In this document: positions 9,546 through 17,576 of the stretch, in pieces
Layout: every line of letters begins with the position of its first letter
Position numbering within the stretch: position 1 is the first letter of the stretch
Origin: Bacillus sp. ISL-7
GTDB lineage: Bacteria > Bacillota > Bacilli > Bacillales_B > DSM-18226
Assembly (NCBI RefSeq): GCF_018613065.1
Contig: NZ_JAGGQW010000085.1
Location: 1-53,767, forward strand
Reading direction: 5' to 3'
DNA: 53,767 nt
Notes under the pieces: model-generated
Databases searched by the model: none
Seen by the model: only the letters and a program-made list of their open reading frames with translations
Told to the model about the DNA's origin: nothing
Made by a program: the position numbers and the translations under genes

Positions 9546-10150
9546 CTGTTTATTGACAGACTTGTCCAAAATATTCATGGCACCTACTACATCCCGATGT
9601 CCTTTCGCGCCACAATGACAGTCGAAGTTTCGATTCCTTTGTTTGCGGTATTCTCAACATGATGGGCACGTGCCTGAAGTATAGGACTCTTCCAAAAGTT
9701 GGACTTTGACTCCATTGTTTTTTTCCATTGCTAAACCTGAGCTTTTTACCAGTTAATTTAATCGCTGCTTTTTTATATTTGAAGGAAAAGATTTTTTGTA
9801 TTTCCAAGGATAACGCCACTGTTTCTCACCTTTTGAGCGTAACTCCCTTGTTCTTTTGCATGTTCTTCATGTAACTCGATGATCGATTGAATCGTTTGCG
9901 AGTGTAATTTATGTGTGGTGGCATTGTACCATTGCTTTTTTTCAGATGCACTTGTCCAAACCTTATATGCATCATATAGCCACCAATGGAGATCTAAGCA
10001 GTCATTCCACAGATTTGCTGCTTCCAAACGTAGAGTATCGACTAATCTTCTCTCCTCCCCGGTTAAACGGAGCGGAAATTTCTGAATGACAATATCTCCT
10101 TTCGATTCTTTTTTCTTCTGTTCTTTCATGTTCTTTTTATGGGGCTCCAT
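9530..10150 (-). pseudogene. tnpB: IS200/IS605-family tnpB relic (internally deleted)
   Basis: The N-terminal 105 or so residues are TnpB-like (LRLTGEERRLVDTLRLEAAN). A large internal deletion follows. Then come a short middle piece (KYKKAAIKLTGKKLRFSNGK) and the C-terminal zinc ribbon in another frame: CPSC, a stop codon, then NRNFDCHCGAKGHRDVVGAM. TnpB is an RNA-guided nuclease of about 370-400 residues; here most of the RuvC domain is lost, so the copy is dead. No tnpA is present. A LexA-like palindrome lies just upstream. Confidence 0.85.
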
Positions 10151-10170
10151 TTCTTATTTCACCTTATAGC

Positions 10171-10184
10171 AGAACATTCGTTCT
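10171..10184. promoter_or_regulatory. Candidate LexA (SOS) box upstream of the tnpB relic
   Basis: AGAACATTCGTTCT has the form GAAC-N4-GTTC of the Bacillus LexA/DinR operator, 20 bases upstream of the tnpB start. Found by eye; one central base departs from the consensus. Confidence 0.3.
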
Positions 10185-10198
10185 GTATTGAATAAACT

Positions 10199-10235
10199 TA
10201 TTTTCATGGTAGCTTAAGTACAATATTTCACAATC
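10199..10235 (+). repeat. GTTAG repeat, right-arm tail fragment
   Basis: ATGGTAGCTTAAGTACAATA followed by TTTCACAATC. It matches the long form of the right-arm tail seen at 11908-11945, 14370-14393 and elsewhere. No left arm is present. This is the leftmost recognisable piece of the family. Confidence 0.7.
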
Positions 10236-10307
10236 TGTAACGATTAATCAATCAAAAAAAGCCAATGCCCATTTCAAGAACTGTACCTTTTTTAGGAAAT
10301 TAAATAG

Positions 10308-11459
10308 TCAATTTGTATTTGTTTGTTGTTGAGTATTTGATTTAAAAAATAATTTCATCATCGGAGGAGTAACGATAGTTGTCACAAGTACCACTACAAC
10401 TATAACAGCGAATATATCTTGGCTAAGCAGATTGGATTCTAAACCAATAGCAGCAATAATTAATGCAACTTCACCACGAGAAACCATTGCTGAACCTATC
10501 CCTAACGAACTATTCCAACCAAAACCAGCAGCTTTTGCACCAATAGCAGAACCAATTAATTTAGTTAAAATTGCTAAAACACTAAGAATAGCTATAAGAA
10601 CTATATTTTCAGTAATACCAGCGAACTCCGAAGTTACACCAATCGAGGTAAAGAATACAGGTACAAATATAGAATAGCTAATCGTTTCAACCTTCTCAAA
10701 AACTTCGTGTTTGAAGTCTGTTACGCTAATTACTACGCCCGCAATATAGGCACCAATGATTGCTGCAACCCCTGTATATTCTGCTAAGTAAGCATACACA
10801 AAACAAATAATTAGAGCAGAGGAAATAACTGTTTCTGTTACTCTTAATGATGAGAACTTCTTCAAAAACCAAGGAATTACCTTCCATCCAACAAGAATAG
10901 CGCCCGCAAAGAAAATCACTTTCTTTAAAATAACAGTGGTTAAATTTACATCTCCACCTGCAAAACTCATTAAGAATGCTAATGCAATGATTACTACCAC
11001 ATCATCGATTACGGCTGCTCCTAATATCGTGGATCCTTCAGGTGTTTTTAATCGGTTCATCTCTTTGAGTGCTTGAACCGATATACTTACACTTGTTGCA
11101 GAAAGTAGTAGTCCCAAAAACCAAGATTCCATCGAAGTTAAGTTTAATACGATCCCAGTAAAGTAACCTAATACAAGCGGAACAATAATGCCTCCAAAAC
11201 CAACTAAGGTTGAGGCCTTACCCGTTCGTTTGAATTCATCTATATCTGTTTCCAATCCAGCAACAAACATTAATAATATAACTCCGATTTGACTAAATTC
11301 AGCTAATGTTTCTGTTTCATTCACTAATCCAAGAACCGATGGTCCAAGTACAATTCCAATGAGAAGTTTCCCAAGAACAGAAGGCTGACCTAATCTAACA
11401 CTAAGGCTTCCTGCTATTTTTGATGCAATTAGAATAATGGCTAATTGTAGTATTAACAT
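10308..11459 (-). CDS. CPA2-family monovalent cation:proton antiporter
   Basis: A 383-residue protein of about 12 membrane helices with no C-terminal nucleotide-binding domain. It resembles the NapA/GerN group, which exchanges Na+ or K+ for H+. The ion-site pair Asp152-Asp153 is present in AAVIDDVVVI, and the N-terminus (GQPSVLGKLLIGIVLGP) is typical. AAAGGTGG precedes ATG at a normal distance. A leader hairpin lies about 65 bases upstream. The ion transported cannot be told from sequence. Confidence 0.9.
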   Translation of the reverse strand: MLILQLAIILIASKIAGSLSVRLGQPSVLGKLLIGIVLGPSVLGLVNETETLAEFSQIGVILLMFVAGLETDIDEFKRTGKASTLVGFGGIIVPLVLGYFTGIVLNLTSMESWFLGLLLSATSVSISVQALKEMNRLKTPEGSTILGAAVIDDVVVIIALAFLMSFAGGDVNLTTVILKKVIFFAGAILVGWKVIPWFLKKFSSLRVTETVISSALIICFVYAYLAEYTGVAAIIGAYIAGVVISVTDFKHEVFEKVETISYSIFVPVFFTSIGVTSEFAGITENIVLIAILSVLAILTKLIGSAIGAKAAGFGWNSSLGIGSAMVSRGEVALIIAAIGLESNLLSQDIFAVIVVVVLVTTIVTPPMMKLFFKSNTQQQTNTN

Positions 11460-11499
11460 TTAAATTACCACCTTTCGTTATTATCATTTGACATTGTTT

Positions 11500-11552
11500 A
11501 TTAAAAATACAAAAAGAGCCTATTACCAAAGGACATAATTATCCCTTGGTGA
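11500..11552 (-). promoter_or_regulatory. Leader hairpin with T-run upstream of the antiporter gene, candidate attenuator
   Basis: ACCAAAGGA / TCCCTTGGT-type stem at 11525-11550. On the minus strand it is followed by GGCTCTTTTTGTATTTTT, all upstream of the antiporter start. This is the form of a transcription terminator placed in a 5' leader. It does not match the conserved core of the c-di-AMP (ydaO) riboswitch by eye. Confidence 0.45.
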
Positions 11553-11694
11553 CAGAATCCTCCAAATACACTCAGTTTTTTATTAGTTTTTCTATAACAT
11601 AAATAGTATTAGAAATTTATTTTTTTATGTTTTTATTATTTAAACTATTCAATTCTTATTAAAATAAACTGATCCATTAGTAAAAAAGAGAATG

Positions 11695-11945
11695 CTTTAT
11701 TGAATAATACTGCCCCGTTAGCCGTCTATGAAGCGCAAAAATCAGCGCTTCACCACAGAGAATGAAAATGGTTAGGAAGTGTCAATACTGATACTGACCT
11801 TAATCCAGTCAACCCTAATCCATAGACTTATTAATCATCGCTCTTCTCTTTTTTTTAACGATTGAGCAGGGTCTTCGTATTGTCATTTTTCTAAACTTGA
11901 AGAAACTTATTTTAATGGTAGTTTAAGTACAATGTTTCACAAACT
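11695..11945 (+). repeat. GTTAG repeat, composite copy with a type-B middle
   Basis: A left arm (ACTGCCCCGTTAG) runs into GCCGTCTATGAAGCGC and CACCACAGAGAATG, a middle shared with the copy at 30250-30406 and called type B here. After about 130 unrelated bases the right-arm tail (GGTAGTTTAAGTACAATG) appears at 11908-11945. The stretch 11460-12077 has no gene. Confidence 0.65.
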
Positions 11946-12077
11946 TACTTTGAATTAAGAAAAAGGCTTTCGGAACAGTATTAACTAATTCGTTTGCGCT
12001 TTGTGACAGGCGAACTTGCACTTTCGTATAATGAAAATAGATGGAATACCGATAAAAAATAAGATGGTGAAGCTGGT

Positions 12078-12398
12078 ATGAGAATAAATTTATCAGAGAA
12101 ACAAATGGCGGAAATAAAACGAATAGTTCAAAAAGAACTTTTCATAAAAGGAATAGAACCAACAGATGAATATCTATTTATCCACTGTTTTTCGAAAATA
12201 CAGAAAGAAACCGTCTATTATCATTTGTTAAGAGAAAATGATACGTTGATAATCCGCTGCTATGCACGCGTGTTTGACAACTTAGGTCTGAGCGTAATGA
12301 TCAGAAGCGCAGCAAAAAATGTATTTGAATATCTGGTAAACCAAACTGGATTACAAAACACAATCTATATAGAAAACGGGATAGAGTTTAAATTTTAA
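12078..12398 (+). CDS. Hypothetical protein, 106 residues
   Basis: A small soluble protein of mixed helix and strand pattern with no family I recognise. GGTGA lies 7 bases before the ATG, and a strong terminator follows, which supports a real single-gene unit. It has no signal peptide or membrane helix. Its neighbours are unrelated. Confidence 0.7.
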   Translation: MRINLSEKQMAEIKRIVQKELFIKGIEPTDEYLFIHCFSKIQKETVYYHLLRENDTLIIRCYARVFDNLGLSVMIRSAAKNVFEYLVNQTGLQNTIYIENGIEFKF

Positions 12399-12450
12399 AA
12401 AAGAAGGACCCTAAAGTTAAAAATATATGGACAATTAAAATTTGATAGAT

Positions 12451-12496
12451 AAAGCCTGTATCAGTGATTACCAAGTAATCATTAATACAGGCTTTG
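12451..12496 (+). terminator. Intrinsic terminator after the 12.1 kb gene
   Basis: A long stem, AAAGCCTGTAT paired with ATACAGGCTTT, with TGATTAC / GTAATCA nested inside. Its minus-strand side overlaps the end of the DUF2935 relic. Confidence 0.85.
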
Positions 12497-12665
12497 ATCG
12501 GTAAAATTGATTCGCCTCTTGAATTAGTTGAGTTTCCTCTGCTCTAAAACCCAATCGAAGAAATAAAGAATGTTCTTTCATGATCCTAGCCCAAAAACGT
12601 ATTTCATTTAAAGAGCGTTCAACAAACAATCCAGATGTAACACCTGTATTAGCATGAAATATGGT
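12468..12665 (-). pseudogene. DUF2935-family protein relic (internal fragment)
   Basis: About 60 codons on the minus strand encode FVERSLNEIRFWARIMKEHS followed by LFLRLGFRAEETQLIQEAN. This is the characteristic start of a DUF2935 repeat, found in Bacillus proteins of unknown function of about 260-280 residues. There is no start codon, and the frame ends inside the neighbouring terminator, so only a fragment remains. DNA from 12665 to 12900 holds nothing else recognisable. Confidence 0.8.
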
Positions 12666-12933
12666 TTTATCCCCGTTCTTTTGGAAGCCCCCTAATTACT
12701 GCACTTGTTCTATTCTTAGTAACAAAGTCATTTAAATATACTTAGAGCAAAAGCTCAGTTAAATTGTGCAATTTTTCATAATCTAAAAAAAACGATCTTC
12801 ATCTGACATTGATATTACTGTTTAGAAAAATGAAGCCCGCCTACTTATTTTGTTAAGTAAAAATAAATAACCAACCTATCAAAGTTTAGGTTGGTTTACT
12901 GTTTTTTTGCTAAATATAGAATTATTTTATTTT

Positions 12934-13272
12934 CTACTTATTACCTGGAGCTGCCTGGTCAACACCTTTAATATGGTGTCTATGTCCATCGTCTTCCGTT
13001 GTATAAAAATCATAATAATGAACATGCATTCCATTTCCCACTGGAATAGCAGGTCCTGAATGAGCCTTATAATGATGGGTATGCCCGTTTTCAAAGACCA
13101 CATATCCCTCCGTATAATGAATATGGCTACCGTCCTGAGTTGGAATCGCAGGAGAAGTAACATCTAAACACTGATGAACATGCCCTGCCTCCATCGAAGT
13201 ATAATCAACAGAGCCATGATTATGGTGAGGTACCATCCCTTTTACAAAATCATCTTTTCCTACCTTAACCAT
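12934..13272 (-). CDS. YmaF-family histidine-rich protein
   Basis: A 112-residue protein built of repeated HxH units (for example GHVHQ, GSHIHY, GHTHHY, GMHVHYY, GHRHH), which is the YmaF family. The histidine pairs suggest metal binding, but the function is unknown. The frame extends to a GTG at 13281. The ATG at 13272 is preferred because AAGGGG lies 8 bases before it. Confidence 0.88.
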   Translation of the reverse strand: MVKVGKDDFVKGMVPHHNHGSVDYTSMEAGHVHQCLDVTSPAIPTQDGSHIHYTEGYVVFENGHTHHYKAHSGPAIPVGNGMHVHYYDFYTTEDDGHRHHIKGVDQAAPGNK

Positions 13273-13281
13273 TGCCTCCAC

Positions 13282-13595
13282 CCCTTCTTTTCTACAACTA
13301 TATTACTAAGGATATTTATTAATTAAACAAAATATGTTCGTGAAACAAGTTAAAATATTTGAATGATCTTATGTAGCTCTTTCTAAACCTCTAAAGAAAT
13401 TTTGATTTCCGTCTTTATCAAGTTCTCTTCTGAACACTTAAACCATCTCCTTGTCCAATTTTCGTCGTTAACCTATTCCTGTCTAACCTCTCCGAAAAAA
13501 CTATCTAATGATATTGGAACACCTATCAGGTATTCCTCAACGGTCCATTCTAAGTGATACTTCTTTTTTTAGTCGTACTCTAGGTCATAGATTTA
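13282..13595. other. Gene-poor stretch
   Basis: Short coding-like scraps are present on the minus strand (VEEYLIGVPISLDSFFGEV around 13495-13555; FRRELDKDGNQNF around 13390-13440), without clear starts or family matches. I see no promoter, RNA gene or repeat. Confidence 0.3.
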
Positions 13596-13727
13596 TTATT
13601 TCTGAAAAGGCAAAACCCCATTCTCGTTAATCTTTTTCCGCTCCTGAGCTTCTATATCTAAAACTAGCTGTGTGATGTCATTACCTCCATTCACAATAAC
13701 TTGTTCCATTTCTAGGTCATAGGGCAT
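13596..13727 (-). CDS. Possible small protein, 43 residues
   Basis: An acidic ORF starting MPYDLEMEQVIVNGGNDITQ and ending ENGVLPFQK. The composition looks coding, but the only G-rich stretch upstream (GTGGTGG) is too far away for a normal ribosome binding site. It could be a real small gene or the start-truncated tail of a longer one. No family recognised. Confidence 0.35.
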   Translation of the reverse strand: MPYDLEMEQVIVNGGNDITQLVLDIEAQERKKINENGVLPFQK

Positions 13728-13918
13728 TTCTATTTATTTGCTTCCACCACTGGTAAGCAACAAATTCAGACCGTTTACCTCTTGGTGGAAGGTTGTATAT
13801 ACACATTAGTGTCATACTGTTCATTTAAATATTTTGATTGGAATTAATGTACACTTGTCCAAAACTTGTCCCTCTTTTAAACTAAATATATTCAGAACCA
13901 TTAAAGGGAGAAAACAAC

Positions 13919-14215
13919 GTGAACAAAATACTTGCATTTTTAGCAACCTTTTCGATTCTTATGGCTCTAAATTTCGGTGCAGCATATCTTTTTCAAGTAA
14001 ATATTGTTGATTTAACATTTCCAGTTGGAATACTTGGAATCCTAATTACCGCACAGAATAATCCAATGACCGACTTATTTAACAGCCAAACCTACATGGA
14101 GGTTGAGCGAAAAAGAGGAGCTAAATTTGGTAGAATTCCAATCTTAGCTTCCGTTGCTTATACTTTATTTTCGATTATCATTACATTCTTTTATTACAAA
14201 AGCTATTTCATTTAG
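13919..14215 (+). CDS. Small membrane protein, 98 residues
   Basis: It starts at a GTG with AGGGAG 8 bases upstream. Three hydrophobic segments are visible (about 4-25, 30-45 and 74-95), separated by a polar loop (about 46-72) with MEVERKRGAKFGR. A terminator follows directly. No family recognised. Confidence 0.75.
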   Translation: MNKILAFLATFSILMALNFGAAYLFQVNIVDLTFPVGILGILITAQNNPMTDLFNSQTYMEVERKRGAKFGRIPILASVAYTLFSIIITFFYYKSYFI

Positions 14216-14232
14216 TTTGAAATAAACCGTTC

Positions 14233-14259
14233 GTGTTGCCAACTGTTGGCAGCACTTTT
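14233..14259 (+). terminator. Intrinsic terminator
   Basis: GTGTTGCCAAC / GTTGGCAGCAC with a T-rich tail (TTTTGTTT), 18 bases after the small membrane protein stop. Confidence 0.8.
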
Positions 14260-14284
14260 GTTTAAGTATGCATTTTAGGTGAAC

Positions 14285-14393
14285 TCCTTCTTAATTAACC
14301 TGCATCCGTTAACACAATAAAACAATGAGTAGCCAAAGCAACTCATTGTTTAACTCATGAACCCTTTAGTTTAAGTACAATATTTCACAATCT
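14285..14393 (+). repeat. GTTAG repeat, full copy
   Basis: Left arm with CTGCATCCGTTAACACAATA, central stem ACAATGAGT / ACTCATTGT, right arm with the long tail TTTAGTTTAAGTACAATA. The central stem is unlike most other copies but perfectly paired. Confidence 0.85.
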
Positions 14394-14439
14394 TGCTTTC
14401 TAGGATAAATACTATTACTCAATGTTTGATATATATATA

Positions 14440-14475
14440 AAGGGAATACCTGCTAACCAGGAAGCTCCCTTTTTA
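14440..14475 (+). terminator. Terminator-like hairpin
   Basis: AAGGGA / TCCCTT stem with the nested TACCTG / CAGGAA partial match, followed by TTTTTATTT on the plus strand. No plus-strand gene lies directly upstream, so its role is unclear. Confidence 0.45.
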
Positions 14476-14524
14476 TTTCGTGAGATAAAAATACACCAAA
14501 ACAACGATTGAAAAAAGAGTAAGC

Positions 14525-15157
14525 TTAACTTCCGATATAAACACTAGCACAAGTACCAGCAATCGGTTCATAAAAACAATGTTCTTTATACTGACCAGCA
14601 AAAGGTTGATTATATTATGTTGGAGGACATGGACCTTCACCAACTGGATTAAAATACCAAAGAGAATACTTAGCTGGATTTACTCTCCAATAATTTAAAT
14701 TTTGTTTTGCTAATCTTTTTTCAGAAGTTCTAGCTCTTTGATAAAAAACATTTCCTTTTTGTACTGCTTCAAAAGAATAATTTCCTCCTTGTATTTGAAA
14801 TATTACATCATGAATGGTTCTTACATCTTTAAAATCTAAACAATCTGCTTTAGCACGATTTACAATTACATTCCCAACATATAACATTCCTTGTTTTCCT
14901 TCACCTTCTGCTATCCAGTTGTGAACCTGCGCTTGGACAGTTTGAAGATCATCAGTTAAAAGATTGCGAATTTTCTTTGCCACTCGGAGCTCGGCATAAA
15001 CTCCTTGTGGGACAGTAGGTTCGGCGTATCTTCCGTCTTTGACCAGCTGAGCTATTACTTTGGCGTCCTTTACATCGTTTTTAGTTGGCGAATTATCATC
15101 GAGTTCCTTGCTTTTCTTAACGTGCAATGGGTTTACTGCCACAAACTTAATCCTCAA
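14525..15157 (-). pseudogene. cwlJ: IS110 transposase fragment fused to a broken cwlJ (spore cortex hydrolase)
   Basis: The frame starts (15157) with an IS110-family DEDD transposase piece (residues 1 to about 82: VAVNPLHVKKSKELDDNSPT, DAKVIAQLVKDGRY). It continues without a stop into the SleB/CwlJ hydrolase domain (AEGEGKQGMLYVGNVIVNRA ... SLWYFNPVGEGPCPP). A TAA at 14615-14617 replaces the tryptophan expected after CPPT. The same frame then resumes (YNQPFAGQYKEHCFYEPIAG) to the natural end at 14525. CwlJ normally helps degrade the spore cortex at germination. This copy lacks its N-terminus and has an internal stop, so it is almost certainly non-functional. Confidence 0.85.
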
Positions 15158-15248
15158 TATAAAAAGTCATTTATAGTATCGGATAAACCAATTAAAGATT
15201 TATTAGTCGTATCCTCAATAAGAAAAGAAAAATAACGGTACATATTAT

Positions 15249-15371
15249 GATTTCGTTGAAGAAGTGGTCAGTTTTTCGAATTACAAACATGATGATATAG
15301 TGGATGGTATGTCGCAAGCCTTGTTCCGTTTCGAAAAGACAGGGACAAGTACTTTTATTGGTCGTGCGTAA
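15249..15371 (+). pseudogene. Phage terminase large-subunit C-terminal fragment
   Basis: An open plus-strand stretch encodes DFVEEVVSFSNYKHDDIVDG followed by MSQALFRFEKTG. This is the typical C-terminal end of phage terminase large subunits, where KHDD-x-VD holds nuclease acidic residues. There is no start and nothing phage-like around it; it is a relic of a lost prophage. Confidence 0.7.
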
Positions 15372-15505
15372 ACTAGATTTATACTTCAATCCCTTATGGA
15401 TCAAGGGTTCTCCTAATTTCCGCGAATGTAACCTTATATCTAGATTGTTACATTCATAATAGAAAATAATTTAAAAGTGCAAACTATTTTACAGGAGGTG
15501 AAAAC

Positions 15506-15688
15506 ATGCCAGACATGAAAAATATAACAGGTTTAAAAACAGCAGCTCAACCGACTAAAAACGGGGAAGGTATGCCATCTTTTGCAGGCTCCATTTCAGG
15601 CGGTGGTGAATCACCAGGAGCAACCGCTCGTGTTTCAACAAACTCAAATGCCCCCAATAACCCGGTTATTGCTCCACCAGAACATTAA
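15506..15688 (+). CDS. Small Gly/Pro/Ser-rich protein, 60 residues
   Basis: A strong ribosome binding site (ACAGGAGGTGAAAACATG) makes this a confident small gene. The protein is polar and low-complexity (GEGMPSFAGSISGGGESPGA), without membrane helix or cysteine. A terminator shared with the convergent small gene follows. Its function is unknown; a spore or stress role is only a guess. Confidence 0.75.
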   Translation: MPDMKNITGLKTAAQPTKNGEGMPSFAGSISGGGESPGATARVSTNSNAPNNPVIAPPEH

Positions 15689-15732
15689 GACAAAACAGAA
15701 GAAGCGATTGAATGATGTCCTCTAAGTCTTAA

Positions 15733-15756
15733 AAAAACGCCATTATTTGGCGTTTT
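15733..15756. terminator. Bidirectional terminator between two small genes
   Basis: AAAACGCC / GGCGTTTT with a 7-base loop; A-run on one side and T-rich on the other, between convergent genes. Confidence 0.8.
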
Positions 15757-15766
15757 AGTTTAAATA

Positions 15767-15934
15767 TTAACGATTGTTGTTATTGTTACGACCTTTTTGT
15801 TGATTATTTTGACTATCACCAGTAACTGCGTCAACAACATTTTCAATTGCCTTGCCAATATTGTTCATAACTCCGCCGTTGTTATTGTTATTTTCACGAT
15901 TATTATTTCCTTGACGATTATTTTGGTTTTCCAT
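15767..15934 (-). CDS. Small asparagine-rich protein, 55 residues
   Basis: It starts MENQNNRQGNNNRENNNNNG and ends QQKGRNNNNNR, with an amphipathic centre (MNNIGKAIENVVDAVTGD). GGAGGTGAGCAAA just before the ATG is a strong ribosome binding site. Very Asn-rich short proteins are common among spore-associated products in Bacillus, but I cannot place this one in a family. It is convergent with the 15.5 kb small gene and shares its terminator. Confidence 0.75.
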   Translation of the reverse strand: MENQNNRQGNNNRENNNNNGGVMNNIGKAIENVVDAVTGDSQNNQQKGRNNNNNR

Positions 15935-16008
15935 TTTGCTCACCTCCGATTTATAGAGTGTGCAAATTTTTAAAAAATTAACCCCTTAGACTTAAATAAC
16001 ATAAAAAA

Positions 16009-16087
16009 TCCATTCTAACGAAGGGTCCTAGGGAGGGTTATCTCGAAAGAATGGACTAGCTAATCCTTAGGGGGAATTAGCCTCCAT
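16009..16087. other. Two hairpins of unknown role
   Basis: TCCATTCT / AGAATGGA at 16009-16055 encloses a G-rich loop (GGGTCCTAGGGAGGG). GCTAAT / ATTAGC follows at 16059-16081. Together with the terminator just after, they form a chain of three hairpins in a gene-free 200-base gap. Confidence 0.4.
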
Positions 16088-16137
16088 AAAAAAATCATCT
16101 CACCTCTACGAACTCATAGAGGTGAGATGATTTTTTT
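16088..16137. terminator. Strong bidirectional terminator
   Basis: A perfect stem of about 18 bases, AATCATCTCACCTCT paired with AGAGGTGAGATGATT, flanked by A7 and T7. It terminates the DUF192 gene, whose stop codon lies inside its edge. Confidence 0.92.
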
Positions 16138-16567
16138 AAAACTTTACAAAATCCCCTTCTTTGATTTGATTCTTTTCAAACCATCCAAGATTGACTTCGA
16201 GAGCATAATGATAAGAAAGTTTCGGATCATAATTAGGACAATCATCCTCTTTACAAGGCACCATATCTAGTATTTTTAGAATTTTCCCATCTAAATCAAG
16301 AAATGCAATTGATAAAGGAATTAAGGTGTTTTTCATCCAAAAACCGCCATATGTTTTTCCTGAAAACACAAATAGCATCCCCTCGTTTTTGGGTAATTTT
16401 TCAACAAACATTAAGCCCTTATCTCTTTTTTCTTGAGTATCTGCAACTTGAACGGTTAATTTGGTTGTCCTTTCTCCACTAGATACTTTAATCATTTTTG
16501 TTTGAAGACCTCTTTCTTTTTCTTGACCAAAAAGAAAACCGATTAATTTTATTCTTTTTTTCAACAT
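16136..16567 (-). CDS. DUF192-family protein
   Basis: A 143-residue protein with the DUF192 core (QEKRDKGLMFVEKLPKNEGM, then GGFWMKNTLIPLSIAFLD, and the late LEVNLGWFEKNQIKEGD). The fold is known from structures, but the function is not established. The N-terminus has a weakly hydrophobic stretch (LIGFLFG) but no clear signal peptide. The ATG at 16567 fits AAGGTGA 6 bases upstream better than the GTG at 16573. Confidence 0.88.
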   Translation of the reverse strand: MLKKRIKLIGFLFGQEKERGLQTKMIKVSSGERTTKLTVQVADTQEKRDKGLMFVEKLPKNEGMLFVFSGKTYGGFWMKNTLIPLSIAFLDLDGKILKILDMVPCKEDDCPNYDPKLSYHYALEVNLGWFEKNQIKEGDFVKF

Positions 16568-16739
16568 AGTCACTCACCTTGTATTTTCCCTTTATAATAA
16601 AAAGGAAGAAAGTTGGAGATAAAACGAAAACAAGAAGAAAAAAACCGAGAAAAACTCCTTTTCATTTCCAATACTTATAAAATGGTTTTACATTTAATAC
16701 TTTATTTTCAATAACCACATCTACAATGCTAAAATAAAA

Positions 16740-17297
16740 GAACCTAAACCCGGGAAACGAATCCCTAAATTTTTGACCGAAGTGGAAATTGAGCATTTAC
16801 GGGAAGCCTGCTGCTTCCCAATGGAAAAGGCTCTTTTTGAATTCATGTTCTCCACCAGGATACCTATTAGGAGAAATTGTTTCCTTAGATAGAAGCAGAA
16901 TTAATGGGTCAAAACGTTCCGCTGTTATAAGAAGTAAAGGCGATAAGGAACGGGAGGTCTATTTTAATATCCGCTGTGAAATTTGGTTAAAACGATATGT
17001 GGATAATCGTGAAGACAGAGAATCCTTCTATTTTTGTCACAGAACGCGATCCTCATCGAATGAGCATTGTCCAGATGCGATACATTATTAAGAGGATTTC
17101 CAACCGCGCCGGCATCAACAAAGACATTCATCCACACCAACTAAGGCGCAGCTATGCAACTCTCCTATTGAATAATGGAGCACCTTTAGATGTTTTTCAA
17201 AGCTTATTAGGTCATGAAAAGAGTGAAACCACCTGGATATATGCCCAGCTAAGCGGAAGCATTAGACAGGGATTTTATAGGAGTTATTTTAACAATA
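16740..17297 (+). pseudogene. Tyrosine recombinase (XerC/D-type integrase) relic
   Basis: The catalytic domain can be read across two frames: KRIPKFLTEVEIEHLREA, then after a frameshift GEIVSLDRSRINGSKRSAV, then HPHQLRRSYATLLLNNG and LLGHEKSETTWIYAQ. The first catalytic Arg region (normally TGCRIGE) is broken by the frameshift. The second catalytic His after HQLR is Arg, and the residue before the IYAQ tyrosine motif is altered (TTW, normally TTR). The N-terminal DNA-binding domain is missing. Its 3' end runs straight into a GTTAG repeat copy. It is the only recombinase relic at the edge of the repeat-rich region. Confidence 0.85.
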
Positions 17298-17376
17298 AAA
17301 ACAGCAACGCATCTCTACTGCGTTGCTGTTTTCACTATTGCCCCCGCAAGTTTAATTTCAATATTTCACAATCTTT
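17291..17376 (+). repeat. GTTAG repeat, copy without left arm
   Basis: Central stem ACAGCAACGCA / TGCGTTGCTGT, then a diverged right arm (CTATTGCCCCCGCAAG) and the tail TTTCAATATTTCACAATC. It touches the end of the tyrosine recombinase relic. The region 17377-17576 holds nothing I recognise. Confidence 0.7.
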
Positions 17377-17576
17377 CCTGTGTAATAAGAATAAAGGCGA
17401 CCATCATACTGGAAAACTATAAAAAATTTTGAAATGGCATAAGGAAGACCAAGTAAGGGGGGATTTTTATACTCTATATAAGTATAAAGTGAAAAAATGC
17501 TTCCAACTTGGTTCATTTGGATGCCCTTTGTCTACATCCTGTAACGAACACCCAAATGATGATCGCCCGAGAATAA

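Noticed and set aside
10199..10235. The tail TTGTGAAATATTG as a Rex operator
   Set aside because: Only one half of the Rex palindrome is present; the other half (GTACTTAA) does not match TTCACAA.
11500..11694. A ydaO-type c-di-AMP riboswitch before the antiporter
   Set aside because: The conserved core of that riboswitch could not be found; only a simple hairpin with T-run is visible.
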